From assembly GCA_023423535.1 (NCBI GenBank), contig JAFAFL010000032.1, positions 248,001-312,000 of the forward strand: DNA of 64,000 nucleotides, in the 5' to 3' direction. How positions within the stretch are numbered: the stretch's first letter is position 1; the number at the start of each line of letters is the position of its first letter. The position numbers and the translations under genes are program-made. The stretch is from Pseudomonadota bacterium. Lineage in GTDB: Bacteria > Myxococcota > Myxococcia > Myxococcales > Myxococcaceae. This document shows positions 53,355-61,193 of the stretch, piece after piece. Below the pieces are notes generated by a model. It was given only the letters and a program-made list of their open reading frames with translations, had not been told where the DNA came from and searched no databases.

Positions 53355-55607
53355 ATGGAGCTCTTCCCCAGCCTGGCCCTCGCCTCCGTCGCGGTGGGCC
53401 GTCCCGTGCGTGGGGAGTTCACCTACCTCGTGCCGGACGCGCTCGCGCCGAGGCTGCGTCCCGGCCAGCGCATCGTGGTCCCGTTCGGCCGAGGCAAGAC
53501 GCTCGGGTTCTATCTCGGCCCCGCGCAGAGCCCGCCCGCGGAGGGCGTGAAGCTCAAGCCGATCCTCGAGCTGCTCGACGAGACGCCCGCGGTCAGCGCC
53601 GACGTGCTGCAGCTGTTGCGCTTCGCGGCGGAGCACTACCGCTATCCGCTCGGCGAGGCGATCCGCGGCGCGATGCCGCCCGGCCTCTCCGGCTCCGAGG
53701 CCGCGAAGGAGGCGAAGGCGGACGTGCAGCGCTTCGTCGTCGCGCTCCCCGGTGCAGCGCCCGAGTCGCTCTCGCGCGCGCCCGCGCAGGCCTCGGTGCT
53801 CTCCTACCTGCTCGCGGTGGGAGGACGCGCGGCGCTGGAGGAGGTCGCGCATGCGATCCCGGGCGCAAAGGAGTCGGTGAAGAAGCTCGCCGCGCGCGGG
53901 TTCGTTCGTGTGGAGGAGGTGGAGCTTCAGCCCGGCGTCCGCGAGGGCCTCGCGCAGGGCCGGCACGAACGGCTCACGCCCGACCAGGACCTCGCGGTGA
54001 CGGCGCTGCAGGCCGCGCTCGACAAGGGCGGCTTCCAACCGTTCCTCCTCCACGGCGTCACCGGCAGCGGCAAGACGGAGGTTTATCTCCGCGCGCTCGA
54101 GCACGTGCTGGCGAAGGGGAAGGGCGGGCTGGTGCTGGTTCCGGAGATCGCGCTCACGCCGCAGCTCGTGGGTCGCGTGCGCAGCCGCTTCGGTCCGAAG
54201 GTCGCGCTGCTGCACTCGGCGCTGAAGGATCGCGAACGGCTGCATCACTGGCAGGCCTTGCAGCGCGGCGAGGTGAAGCTCGCGGTCGGTGTGCGCTCGG
54301 CGATCTGGGCGCCGGTGCCGGACCTCGGGCTCATCGTGGTGGACGAGGAGCACGATCCCTCCTTCAAGCAGGAGGAGAAGCTGCGCTACCAGGCGCGGGA
54401 TCTCGCGGTCGTCCGCGGACGGAGCGCCGGCGCGACGGTGGTGCTGGGCAGCGCGACGCCCTCGTTGGAGACGCTGGAGAACGCGCGGCGTGGCCGCTAC
54501 GGCCTGCTCGAGCTGAAGGGCCGGGTGGACGACCGGCCGATGCCCGGCGTGGAGGTGGTGGACCTTCGCGTGGTGCGGCCTCGTACGGTGGAGACGATCG
54601 GCACCGAGCCGCCGGTGCTCTCGCAGCCGCTGATCGACGCGATGGGCGAGGTCCTCGAGCGCGGGCAGCAGACGATCCTCTTCCTCAACCGGCGCGGGCA
54701 CAGCACGTTCCTCCTCTGCGAGGTGTGCGGGCTCGCGGTGCGCTGCCGAGACTGCGACGTCTCGCTCACGCACCACCGATCGCAGGGCCGGGTGATGTGC
54801 CACTACTGCGGCTACACCGGCCCGGTGCCGCACCACTGCGCGGAGTGCCGCGGCAACCTGCTCATGCTCGGCGTCGGGACCGAGCGCGTCGAAGCCGAGG
54901 TCACCGAACGCTTTCCGAAGGCGCGCGTGGCCCGGCTCGATCGCGACGCGGCAAGCAGCGCCGAACGACTGACCGAACTGCTTGCGTCCTTCGCGCGCCG
55001 CGAGATCGACATCCTCGTGGGGACGCAGATGGTGGCGAAGGGCCACGACTTCCCAGGCGTGACGCTGGTGTGCGTGGTGATGGCGGACACCTCGCTCTCC
55101 ATCCCCGACTTCCGCGCCGCCGAACGCACCTTCCACCTGCTCACCCAGGTCGCCGGCCGCGCAGGTCGTGGAAAGGATCCGGGCCGCGTGCTCGTGCAGA
55201 GCTACAACCCGGACGCCGAGCCCATCCGCCGCGTCGTCGGTCACGACTTCGACGGCTTCGCGGAGACGGAGCTCAAGTGGCGGCGCGCGTTGACCTGGCC
55301 GCCGTACTCGCGGATGGCGGCGATCCGGATCGACGGTGAGCACGCCGAGCAGACGGCCGCGATTGCGCGGGATCTCGGTGAGCGGATGGCGAAGCGGCTT
55401 CCGCATGCCTCGGTGGGCGTGCGCATGCTCGGTCCCGCGCCGGCACCCATCGCGCGCATCAAGGGCCGCACGCGCTGGCAGCTCCTGCTGAAGGGACCGA
55501 CCCACGCCTCGCTGGCGGCCCCGCTGGCCGAGGTGGAGGCCCGCCTTGCCGATCTGCCCTCCACCGTGAAGGTCGTGATCGACGTCGATCCCACCGCCAT
55601 GCTGTGA
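53355..55607 (+). CDS. priA: Primosomal replication helicase PriA
   Basis: 750 residues, normal for PriA. N-terminal 3'BD (MELFPSLALASVAVGRPVRGEFTYLVPDALAPRLRPGQ), Walker A HGVTGSGKTEVYLRALEH (233-250), DEEHDPSFKQEE, zinc knuckle with eight Cys from about residue 455 (CEVCGLAVRCRDCD, then CHYCGY and HHCAECRG), GTQMVAKGHDFP and TQVAGRAGRGKDPG motifs. It restarts stalled forks by loading DnaB. The upstream exported protein gene shares its transcript. Confidence 0.95.
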   Translation: MELFPSLALASVAVGRPVRGEFTYLVPDALAPRLRPGQRIVVPFGRGKTLGFYLGPAQSPPAEGVKLKPILELLDETPAVSADVLQLLRFAAEHYRYPLGEAIRGAMPPGLSGSEAAKEAKADVQRFVVALPGAAPESLSRAPAQASVLSYLLAVGGRAALEEVAHAIPGAKESVKKLAARGFVRVEEVELQPGVREGLAQGRHERLTPDQDLAVTALQAALDKGGFQPFLLHGVTGSGKTEVYLRALEHVLAKGKGGLVLVPEIALTPQLVGRVRSRFGPKVALLHSALKDRERLHHWQALQRGEVKLAVGVRSAIWAPVPDLGLIVVDEEHDPSFKQEEKLRYQARDLAVVRGRSAGATVVLGSATPSLETLENARRGRYGLLELKGRVDDRPMPGVEVVDLRVVRPRTVETIGTEPPVLSQPLIDAMGEVLERGQQTILFLNRRGHSTFLLCEVCGLAVRCRDCDVSLTHHRSQGRVMCHYCGYTGPVPHHCAECRGNLLMLGVGTERVEAEVTERFPKARVARLDRDAASSAERLTELLASFARREIDILVGTQMVAKGHDFPGVTLVCVVMADTSLSIPDFRAAERTFHLLTQVAGRAGRGKDPGRVLVQSYNPDAEPIRRVVGHDFDGFAETELKWRRALTWPPYSRMAAIRIDGEHAEQTAAIARDLGERMAKRLPHASVGVRMLGPAPAPIARIKGRTRWQLLLKGPTHASLAAPLAEVEARLADLPSTVKVVIDVDPTAML

Positions 55608-55618
55608 CTTTTCACGGC

Positions 55619-55644
55619 TGCCTGCCGAGGAGCCCTTGCAGGCA
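55619..55644 (+). other. Inverted repeat downstream of priA
   Basis: TGCCTGC (55619-55625) pairs with GCAGGCA (55638-55644) in a loop of 12. It has no T-run, so it is not a strong terminator but may stall or protect the priA transcript. Confidence 0.3.
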
Positions 55645-55715
55645 GGCTGCGCGCTCCGATGCGCGGTGCGGAAACGGGGCGGGAAGGGGACCCTGCGCTA
55701 CACTCGCGGCGTCTC

Positions 55716-58190
55716 ATGGCGGCCCCCGTCCTCCTCGTTCACGACGATCTCGCGACCATTGCGTCGGTGCGGCGGCTGCTCGCGCGCGAGGGCTTCGAGG
55801 TCATCCTCGCCACCTCCGCGGCGGACGCGCTCATCGCGTTCGGGCACTACCTCCCCGGCCTGGTGGTGCTCGCGCCTTCGGTGGAAGGTGGTCGAGGTCA
55901 GGTGGTGATGGAGGAGCTCGCCATCCATCCCGATCGCGGGCTGGCGCGCGTGCTGCTGCTCGGCGAGAGCATCCCCGGCTTCGCTGCCGCTGTCGTCCCC
56001 GTGCCGCTGGATGCGCCGCTGTTCCTCGAGGCCGTGGCGCGCCTGATGCGCGATCCGCCGAACGCCGACGAGTGGAAGGTCGTCGATCGACGGCACGAGA
56101 CGGGTGAGCTGCCGGTGGTGAAGCCCTCGGCTTCGGCGCCCGAACCGTGGCGCGCCACAGCTCCTCCGGAGATCGCCTCGCTCCACGGAGCGGCGGAGGA
56201 CCCGCAGGACCCATCGCCGGACCCCGAAGAGCCACAGCTCGAAGAGGCCGATTGGGCGCTGGCGACGATGTCCCGCGACGAGCGCCAGGCGCACGAAGAG
56301 GCCGCAGAGCGAGCGCGCGCGGGCGAGCTGGCGGTGCAGGCCGCGCTGGAGGAGACGCAGGCCGCGGTCGAAGAGGAAGCGCTGCGTTCGGCGGAGAGTT
56401 CGCTGGAGCTGGAGGGAGCTCAGCCGGCATCGCCGGAGTTGCTCGCAGCGGAGGCCGAGCGCGAGGCGGAGGCGTGGGCGCGCGAGGAGGCCGAGCTGCT
56501 CGTGGCGCGGCTGCGCGCGGAGCTCGATTCGCGGGCGTTGCAGGAGCAGGCGTGGGCACGTCGCGAGGCGGAGCTGCGCGCGGAGCTGGAGCTCGAGGCC
56601 TACCGGCGTGCGGACGCGGAGACGGCGCTGGCACAGAGCGAGTCCCAGCTCACTGAGGCGCAGCGCGCGCTGGAGAGTGCGCTGGAGACGACCGGCCACG
56701 CGCTTCGCGAGCGGGACGCGCTGACCGATCGGATCGCCGCGCTCGAAGCGGAGCTGGAGCAGGCCTTCCACGAGCAGCAGGCGCTGACGAACCGTCTGCG
56801 TGAGCAGGAACAGGAGCGGGACGCAGCCCCGGACGCGGCGCTGCTGGCCGAGCGCGATGCCCTGCTGGCCCGCGTGGCGGAGCTGGAGACCGTGTCCGCT
56901 GATCGCGGCGACGCGGTGGTGGCGGCGGCGCTCGTCGAGCAGTTCGCCGCGGATCGCGAGTCCCTCCTCGCGCGCGTGGACGAGCTGGAGGCGGAGGTCG
57001 CTCGGCTCCGGGGCGCGCAGGCCAACGACGGTCCCTCCGTCGCAGTCGCAGCGAGCGCTGGTGCCGCGATGGATGTCGAGCCCGAGAGCGCCGCGCCGCC
57101 TCTGGAGCATGAGTCCGAGTCCGAGCCCGCGCATGAGCCGGTGCTTCAGAGCGAAGAGGGTGAGCTGGACACCGCGGGGCTCGCGCGCCGGCTGACCTTG
57201 CTCACGCTTGGAGGGCGTGGCGTCGCCCTGCGCGTGGACCTGCAGGCGGAGGATGCGGAGCGCACGCTGTGGCTCGATCCCGAGGGACGGATCGCCGGTG
57301 CGGCCTCGTCGCTCCTGCACGAATCGCTGCTCGATCGCGCGAGAGCGGACGGCCTCATCGACACACGTGCGGCGACGGAGCTGCGCCTGTTGCGCGGCAT
57401 GTCTCCGGCGGAACTCATCGAGCAGCTGCGCGCGCGCGGCCACCTGCGCGAGCAGGAGTTGGTCCCGCTCCTCCAGCGTCACGCGGAAGGGGTGGTGCTC
57501 GAGGCGCTGAGCGAGCCGCACACGCGCTACCGGATCCATCCCGCGTCGCCTCCCGAGGACATGCTCCTCGCGTCACCTCCGCGCGGCCTGTGGGAGCTCG
57601 CGCTGGAGGCGCTGAAGCGGACGCTGGATGGCGAGGCGTGGCTGATGCAGTTCGGTGGGCTCGACGCCGTGCCGAGCGCCGGTGAGACCTGGCCGCAGAT
57701 CTCCTCTCTCGACCTGCCGGACCGCGAGCGCACCTTTCTCTCGCGCATCGATGGGGAGACGCCGGTGGGCGCGCTGCTGCTTGGCGCCGGGCTCCGCCAG
57801 CGTCAGGCGCTGACCCTCCTCGCCGCGTGCACCACGCTCTCGTTGATCGACGTGCAGCCCGCGCCCGAAGCGGCCGCGAATGCCCAGGCGCCCGCGTTCG
57901 ACCCGCAGCTCACCGTGCTCGACATCGAGCGGCTGGAGTCGAAGTTCCGCGAGGTCCAGGAGGCGGACTACTTCGCCATCCTCGGCGTGACGCGCTCTGC
58001 CGGTGGTGAGGAGATCCATCGGGCGCTCGAGCGGCTGGCCGCCGAGTACGACCCATTGCGCTTTGCCGGTCACGAGGACGCTCGTCTGCAGCACCACGCG
58101 CGTGCGGTGCAGGAGGCGTTGACCGAAGCGGCAGGGGTGCTCGCCGACGACCGCCTGCGGCAGAGCTACGCGCGAAGCCTGGTGGACTGA
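55716..58190 (+). CDS. Pseudo-receiver, coiled-coil, DUF4388-like, J-like protein
   Basis: 824 residues from ATG 55716. A receiver-like fold at residues 1-120 with the phospho-acceptor Asp replaced by Ala53 (VVLAPS) and the acidic pair HDD kept, so it is a pseudo-receiver. A long coiled coil follows (about 190-440, dense Glu/Ala/Leu/Arg). A DUF4388/PATAN-like helical region comes next (about 490-640). The end is J-domain-like (749-824: DYFAILGVTRSA, then AAEYDPLRF), where the canonical HPD is replaced by DPL. J-like activity on DnaK is thus doubtful. The architecture recalls myxobacterial scaffold proteins. Peptide deformylase follows 80 bases later. Confidence 0.82.
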   Translation: MAAPVLLVHDDLATIASVRRLLAREGFEVILATSAADALIAFGHYLPGLVVLAPSVEGGRGQVVMEELAIHPDRGLARVLLLGESIPGFAAAVVPVPLDAPLFLEAVARLMRDPPNADEWKVVDRRHETGELPVVKPSASAPEPWRATAPPEIASLHGAAEDPQDPSPDPEEPQLEEADWALATMSRDERQAHEEAAERARAGELAVQAALEETQAAVEEEALRSAESSLELEGAQPASPELLAAEAEREAEAWAREEAELLVARLRAELDSRALQEQAWARREAELRAELELEAYRRADAETALAQSESQLTEAQRALESALETTGHALRERDALTDRIAALEAELEQAFHEQQALTNRLREQEQERDAAPDAALLAERDALLARVAELETVSADRGDAVVAAALVEQFAADRESLLARVDELEAEVARLRGAQANDGPSVAVAASAGAAMDVEPESAAPPLEHESESEPAHEPVLQSEEGELDTAGLARRLTLLTLGGRGVALRVDLQAEDAERTLWLDPEGRIAGAASSLLHESLLDRARADGLIDTRAATELRLLRGMSPAELIEQLRARGHLREQELVPLLQRHAEGVVLEALSEPHTRYRIHPASPPEDMLLASPPRGLWELALEALKRTLDGEAWLMQFGGLDAVPSAGETWPQISSLDLPDRERTFLSRIDGETPVGALLLGAGLRQRQALTLLAACTTLSLIDVQPAPEAAANAQAPAFDPQLTVLDIERLESKFREVQEADYFAILGVTRSAGGEEIHRALERLAAEYDPLRFAGHEDARLQHHARAVQEALTEAAGVLADDRLRQSYARSLVD

Positions 58191-58270
58191 CACTCCTGAG
58201 CCTCCTGACCCTTCTGGCCCGCCGCGCGCGAGGTTGCGCCCCTACCCGGGCATCACTAAGAGGAACCCCC

Positions 58271-58792
58271 ATGGTCCGCGACATCCTCATCTGGCCCCAC
58301 CCGACGCTGAAGAAGAAGGCCGCGCCGGTCACCCGCGTGGACGCGAAGATCCGCGAACTGGTGAAGGACATGTTCGAGACCATGTACGACGCGGAGGGCG
58401 TGGGCCTCGCGGCGCCGCAGATCGGCGTGCTCAAGCGGGTCATCGTTCTCGACACGAGCCCTCGCCAGGAGTCGGCGAAGCCCATCGCGATGATCAACCC
58501 GGAGATCGTCGCCGCCGAAGGTGAGACGACCTACACCGAAGGGTGCCTCTCCATCCCCGGCGAGGCCGAGGACGTGGACCGCGCCGCGGTGGTGACGGTG
58601 CGCTACCTCGACACCGAAGGCGCGGAGCAGTCCATCGTCGCGGACGAGCTGCTGGCGATCGCGGTGCAGCACGAGATCGATCACCTCGACGGGAAGGTGT
58701 ACGTGGACCGCATCTCGCCGCTGAAGCGCGAGGTCATCCGCCGCCGGATGAAGAAGCTCCAGGCCACCGAGGAGCGCCGGCCGGAGGCTTGA
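58271..58792 (+). CDS. def: Peptide deformylase
   Basis: 173 residues. The three PDF motifs are intact: GVGLAAPQIG (43-52), EGCLSIPG with Cys92, and QHEIDHLDG with His134, Glu135 and His138. It removes the N-terminal formyl group in the cytoplasm, essential. The last 59 bases overlap the convergent nth gene. Confidence 0.96.
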   Translation: MVRDILIWPHPTLKKKAAPVTRVDAKIRELVKDMFETMYDAEGVGLAAPQIGVLKRVIVLDTSPRQESAKPIAMINPEIVAAEGETTYTEGCLSIPGEAEDVDRAAVVTVRYLDTEGAEQSIVADELLAIAVQHEIDHLDGKVYVDRISPLKREVIRRRMKKLQATEERRPEA

Positions 58793-59435
58793 CGCCGCGC
58801 TTCGGGCAGAGGTCCGCCACCACGCAGCGGTCGCACGCAGGTGATCGCGCGGTGCAGGTCCTCCGCCCGTGCCAGATGAGCAGCTGGTGCCCCATCGTCC
58901 ACCGCGCCTGCGGCACGAGCGCCTGCAGGTCGCGCTCGACCTTGTCCGGGTTCGAGTGCGTCGAGAGCCCCATCCGGTTCGACAGCCGCAGCACGTGCGT
59001 GTCCACCGGGAAGGCGCACGGCTCGCCGAGGTGCATGCTCACCACGCCCGCGGTCTTGCGTCCCACGCCGGCCAGCGTCTCCAGCGCCTCGCGTGAGACG
59101 GGCACCTCGCCGCCGTGCTCCGCCACGAGCGACTTCGCCGCGGCGATGAGGTTCTTCGCCTTCGACTGGTAGAGGCCGCAGGTGCGGATGAACCCCTCGA
59201 GCTCGCGCAGGTCCGCGCTCGCGTAGGCCTCGGCATTCGGGTAGCGCTTGAAGAGTGCCGGCGTCACGAGGTTCACCCGCTTGTCGGTGCACTGCGCAGA
59301 GAGCATCACCGCCACCAGCAGCTCCAACGGGGTGGAGTAGTCGAGCTCGATGCGCGCCTCCGGCATCTGCCTCTCCAGCCGGTCGAGGATCCGCACCGCC
59401 CGCTCGCTCTTCGCCGCCTTCGCCTCCCGGGCCAT
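58734..59435 (-). CDS. nth: Endonuclease III
   Basis: 233 residues. HhH-GPD glycosylase: LSAQCTDKRVN near residue 46, hairpin LAGVGRKTAG with catalytic Lys127, Asp145 in PVDTHVLR, and the 4Fe-4S loop Cys194-x6-Cys201-x2-Cys204-x5-Cys210. It removes oxidised pyrimidines and nicks the AP site. A 23-residue tail beyond the cluster is coded by DNA that is antisense to the def 3' end (58734-58792 overlap). The M23 gene starts divergently 37 bases away. Confidence 0.94.
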   Translation of the reverse strand: MAREAKAAKSERAVRILDRLERQMPEARIELDYSTPLELLVAVMLSAQCTDKRVNLVTPALFKRYPNAEAYASADLRELEGFIRTCGLYQSKAKNLIAAAKSLVAEHGGEVPVSREALETLAGVGRKTAGVVSMHLGEPCAFPVDTHVLRLSNRMGLSTHSNPDKVERDLQALVPQARWTMGHQLLIWHGRRTCTARSPACDRCVVADLCPKRGVKPPAGAPRWPGASSSGGG

Positions 59436-59472
59436 GGGCGGCTCTATACCCCGCGCGTGTTAGTCTCGCCGC

Positions 59473-60537
59473 GTGCTGTCGCGCTGGATTCTTGCCGCTT
59501 CGCTGGGTGTCGCCTCGCTGCTGGCGCCCGGCTGCGTGACGCCAAAGGCCCAGAAGCTCAGCTGGGACGAGGCCTTCGGCAAGCGGCCGCAGAAGCCGGC
59601 TGCGATCACCCCGACCGATGCCGAACGCGCAGCGGCGCTGGAGGACGTGCCGGCCCTGCTGCGCACCGAGCTGACCACCTTCACCCTGCGCACCGGCGAG
59701 GTCCGTTCGCGCACCCCCGCCGGCAGCGCGATGCCCACCGAGCAGCAGGCGCATTGGACGCGCGTGCTCGATGGCGTGGACCGCTTTCTGCGTTGGCCGG
59801 TGGAGGAGCTGGAGCTCGCGGATGTGGCCCGGGCGCACGCGATCGTCGAGGTGGAGCTCGAGCGCGATGCACAGCACTTCGGCGAGCTGCCTCCGTCCCT
59901 CGCGGAGCGCGCGCTCGACCGGGTGGCGAGGCTCTCGGAGCGGCTGCTGGAGGTGCGCCGCACCCGCGCGACGGCCTGCGTGAAGGACGAAGAGGGGCCG
60001 TGCGTGGCGGACGTGCTGCGTGAGCTCGGTGAATCCGCGTTCGTCTGGCCCATCGAGCCGGTGCTGGTGACGAGCCTCTTCGGCGCGCGGCTGCATCCGA
60101 TCCATCGCGAGTGGCGGATGCACTCGGGGATCGATCTGCAGGCGGCGGTGGGGCAGCCGGTGCTCGCGGCCGCGACGGGCAAGGTGCTGCGCGCGGGCTG
60201 GAACGGCGCGCACGGCATCCAGGTGGAGCTCGAGCACGCGAACGGGCTGACCACCCGCTACAGCCATCTCTCCGAGGCGCTGGTGCAGGTGGGATCGATC
60301 GTCCGGCGCGGCGAAACCGTGGGCCTCGCGGGACGCAGCGGCGCGGCCACGGGCGTGCACCTGCACTTCGAGGTCTGGCGCGACGGACAGCCCACCGATC
60401 CGCTCGATGCGCTGGTCGATGCGGAGCCCCCGTCGATGTCGTCGGGCACCTCGCCACGCACGGCTCCTCTGCCTTCGCCCGCAAACGAAAAAGGCGCCGT
60501 CCGTTCTGGACGACGCCCTTCCGCGGCCGCGCGCTGA
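59473..60537 (+). CDS. M23 peptidase lipoprotein (LytM/EnvC-like)
   Basis: 354 residues, GTG start. Lipobox APGC with Cys21. A helical/linker N-terminal part (about 22-190) precedes the LytM core: HPIHREWRMHSGIDLQAAVGQPVLAAATGKV with the zinc ligands of the HxxxD motif, GIQVELEHANGLTTRYSHL, and HLHFEVWRDGQPTDPL (HxH). It is a predicted peptidoglycan endopeptidase at the outer membrane or periplasm. The 3' end contains the terminator of the convergent HU gene. Confidence 0.9.
   Translation: MLSRWILAASLGVASLLAPGCVTPKAQKLSWDEAFGKRPQKPAAITPTDAERAAALEDVPALLRTELTTFTLRTGEVRSRTPAGSAMPTEQQAHWTRVLDGVDRFLRWPVEELELADVARAHAIVEVELERDAQHFGELPPSLAERALDRVARLSERLLEVRRTRATACVKDEEGPCVADVLRELGESAFVWPIEPVLVTSLFGARLHPIHREWRMHSGIDLQAAVGQPVLAAATGKVLRAGWNGAHGIQVELEHANGLTTRYSHLSEALVQVGSIVRRGETVGLAGRSGAATGVHLHFEVWRDGQPTDPLDALVDAEPPSMSSGTSPRTAPLPSPANEKGAVRSGRRPSAAAR
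60488..60520 (-). terminator. Intrinsic terminator of the HU gene, inside the M23 coding region
   Basis: On the minus strand: an imperfect stem GGGCGTCGTCC / GGACGGCGCC (one mismatch or bulge), loop AGAAC, then TTTTT. It is about 50 bases after the HU stop, but lies within the M23 gene. Confidence 0.65.
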
Positions 60538-60566
60538 GGCGGCCCGACCAACGCGGGTAGCTGGGA

Positions 60567-60836
60567 CTACAGCGTGTCCTTCAGCTCCTTCGCGGGGCGG
60601 AAGCCGATGGTCTTGGAGGCCTTCAGCTTCATCATCTCGTTGGTCTGCGGGTTGCGGATCTTGCGCGCCTTGCGGGTGCGGATCGACCAGGTGCCGAAGC
60701 CCGGGTAGCTGAACCGCTCGTCCTTCTTCACGGCCTTGCCGATGTTCGCGAACACCACCTCCAGCACCTGCGCCGCCGCCTTCTTGGTCATGCGCGACTG
60801 GCTGGCAACCGCCTCGACGAGATCTGCCTTGGTCAT
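60567..60836 (-). CDS. HU-family DNA-binding protein
   Basis: 89 residues from ATG 60836 (GAGAGGGACAC before it). A standard HU/IHF fold: MTKADLVEAVASQSRMTKKAAAQVLEVVF, then the DNA-binding arm with GFGTWSIRTRKARKIRNPQTNEMM and the Pro-containing intercalating stretch, ending SKTIGFRPAKELKDTL. A nucleoid protein. It has a perfect TTGACA -35, a 5' hairpin and a terminator inside the convergent gene. Confidence 0.95.
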   Translation of the reverse strand: MTKADLVEAVASQSRMTKKAAAQVLEVVFANIGKAVKKDERFSYPGFGTWSIRTRKARKIRNPQTNEMMKLKASKTIGFRPAKELKDTL

Positions 60837-60851
60837 GTGTCCCTCTCCCTT

Positions 60852-60868
60852 GCCTGCCCGAAGCAGGC
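60852..60868 (-). other. Hairpin in the HU leader next to the Shine-Dalgarno
   Basis: GCCTGC (60852-60857) pairs with GCAGGC (60863-60868) over a 5-base loop, ending a few bases before the SD (60841-60849) of HU. It lies within the predicted leader. Confidence 0.5.
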
Positions 60869-60874
60869 GCGGCG

Positions 60875-60905
60875 GTTGGTAACAAATCGCGATCGAATGT
60901 GTCAA
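60875..60905 (-). promoter_or_regulatory. HU promoter
   Basis: Perfect -35 TTGACA at 60900-60905 on the minus strand. The -10 is poor, with TACCAA (18-base spacer) or TGTTAC (15-base spacer) as candidates. Leader about 35-40 bases to ATG 60836. Confidence 0.5.
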
Positions 60906-61020
60906 CCCTTGCACTGCATCCGGAGGCTGAAAATCGGCCTCGTGCGGGTTTCTTGATGTCTCAGTGGAGTCGGGTAGTGAATGGTGGACCTGACCCAAGG
61001 GCCGAAGACCACTGGAGAAA

Positions 61021-61168
61021 TCCTGATCCGGTTTCTGATCGAGCGGGTGGTGAAAATCCCTGTGTTTTCGATCATTTGTCGCAGCGTGTCTGATCAGAAA
61101 GCAGCCAGTCCTTCCCTCTGAAACATGGGGCCGGATGGATCAGAAACAGGGCCCGCGTGGATCAGGAA
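61021..61168. repeat. Five GATCAGRAA-type elements
   Basis: GATCAGGA (reverse, 61021-61028), GATCAGAAA (reverse, 61032-61040), GATCAGAAA (forward, 61092-61100), GATCAGAAA (forward, 61138-61146), GATCAGGAA (forward, 61160-61168). Two point one way and three the other, in front of the gene at 61194. Confidence 0.75.
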
Positions 61169-61193
61169 GTGCGGGCTACGCTCCCCTCCACGG

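Larger units (their letters stand above)
60837..61193. other. Intergenic gap (only gap over 300 bases)
   Basis: It holds the HU leader and promoter (60841-60905) on the minus side, and five GATCAGRAA-type copies on the plus side (61021-61168) in front of the beta-helix lipoprotein. It is lower in GC than the coding parts. A 64-codon frame (60899-61093) has no features of a real gene. No tRNA, small RNA hairpin with T-run, or mobile element was seen. Confidence 0.7.

Noticed and set aside
53292..55505. 737-codon open frame on the minus strand over priA
   Set aside because: Antisense to every PriA motif; composition is that of GC-skewed shadow frames, with no start signal.
55698..57539. 613-codon frame antisense to the coiled-coil protein gene
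   Set aside because: Arg/Leu-rich shadow of an Ala/Glu-rich coiled coil; no domain or start signal.
60899..61093. 64-codon frame in the large intergenic gap
   Set aside because: It begins without a ribosome-binding site, has no recognisable motif and crosses the HU promoter and part of the GATCAGRAA array.
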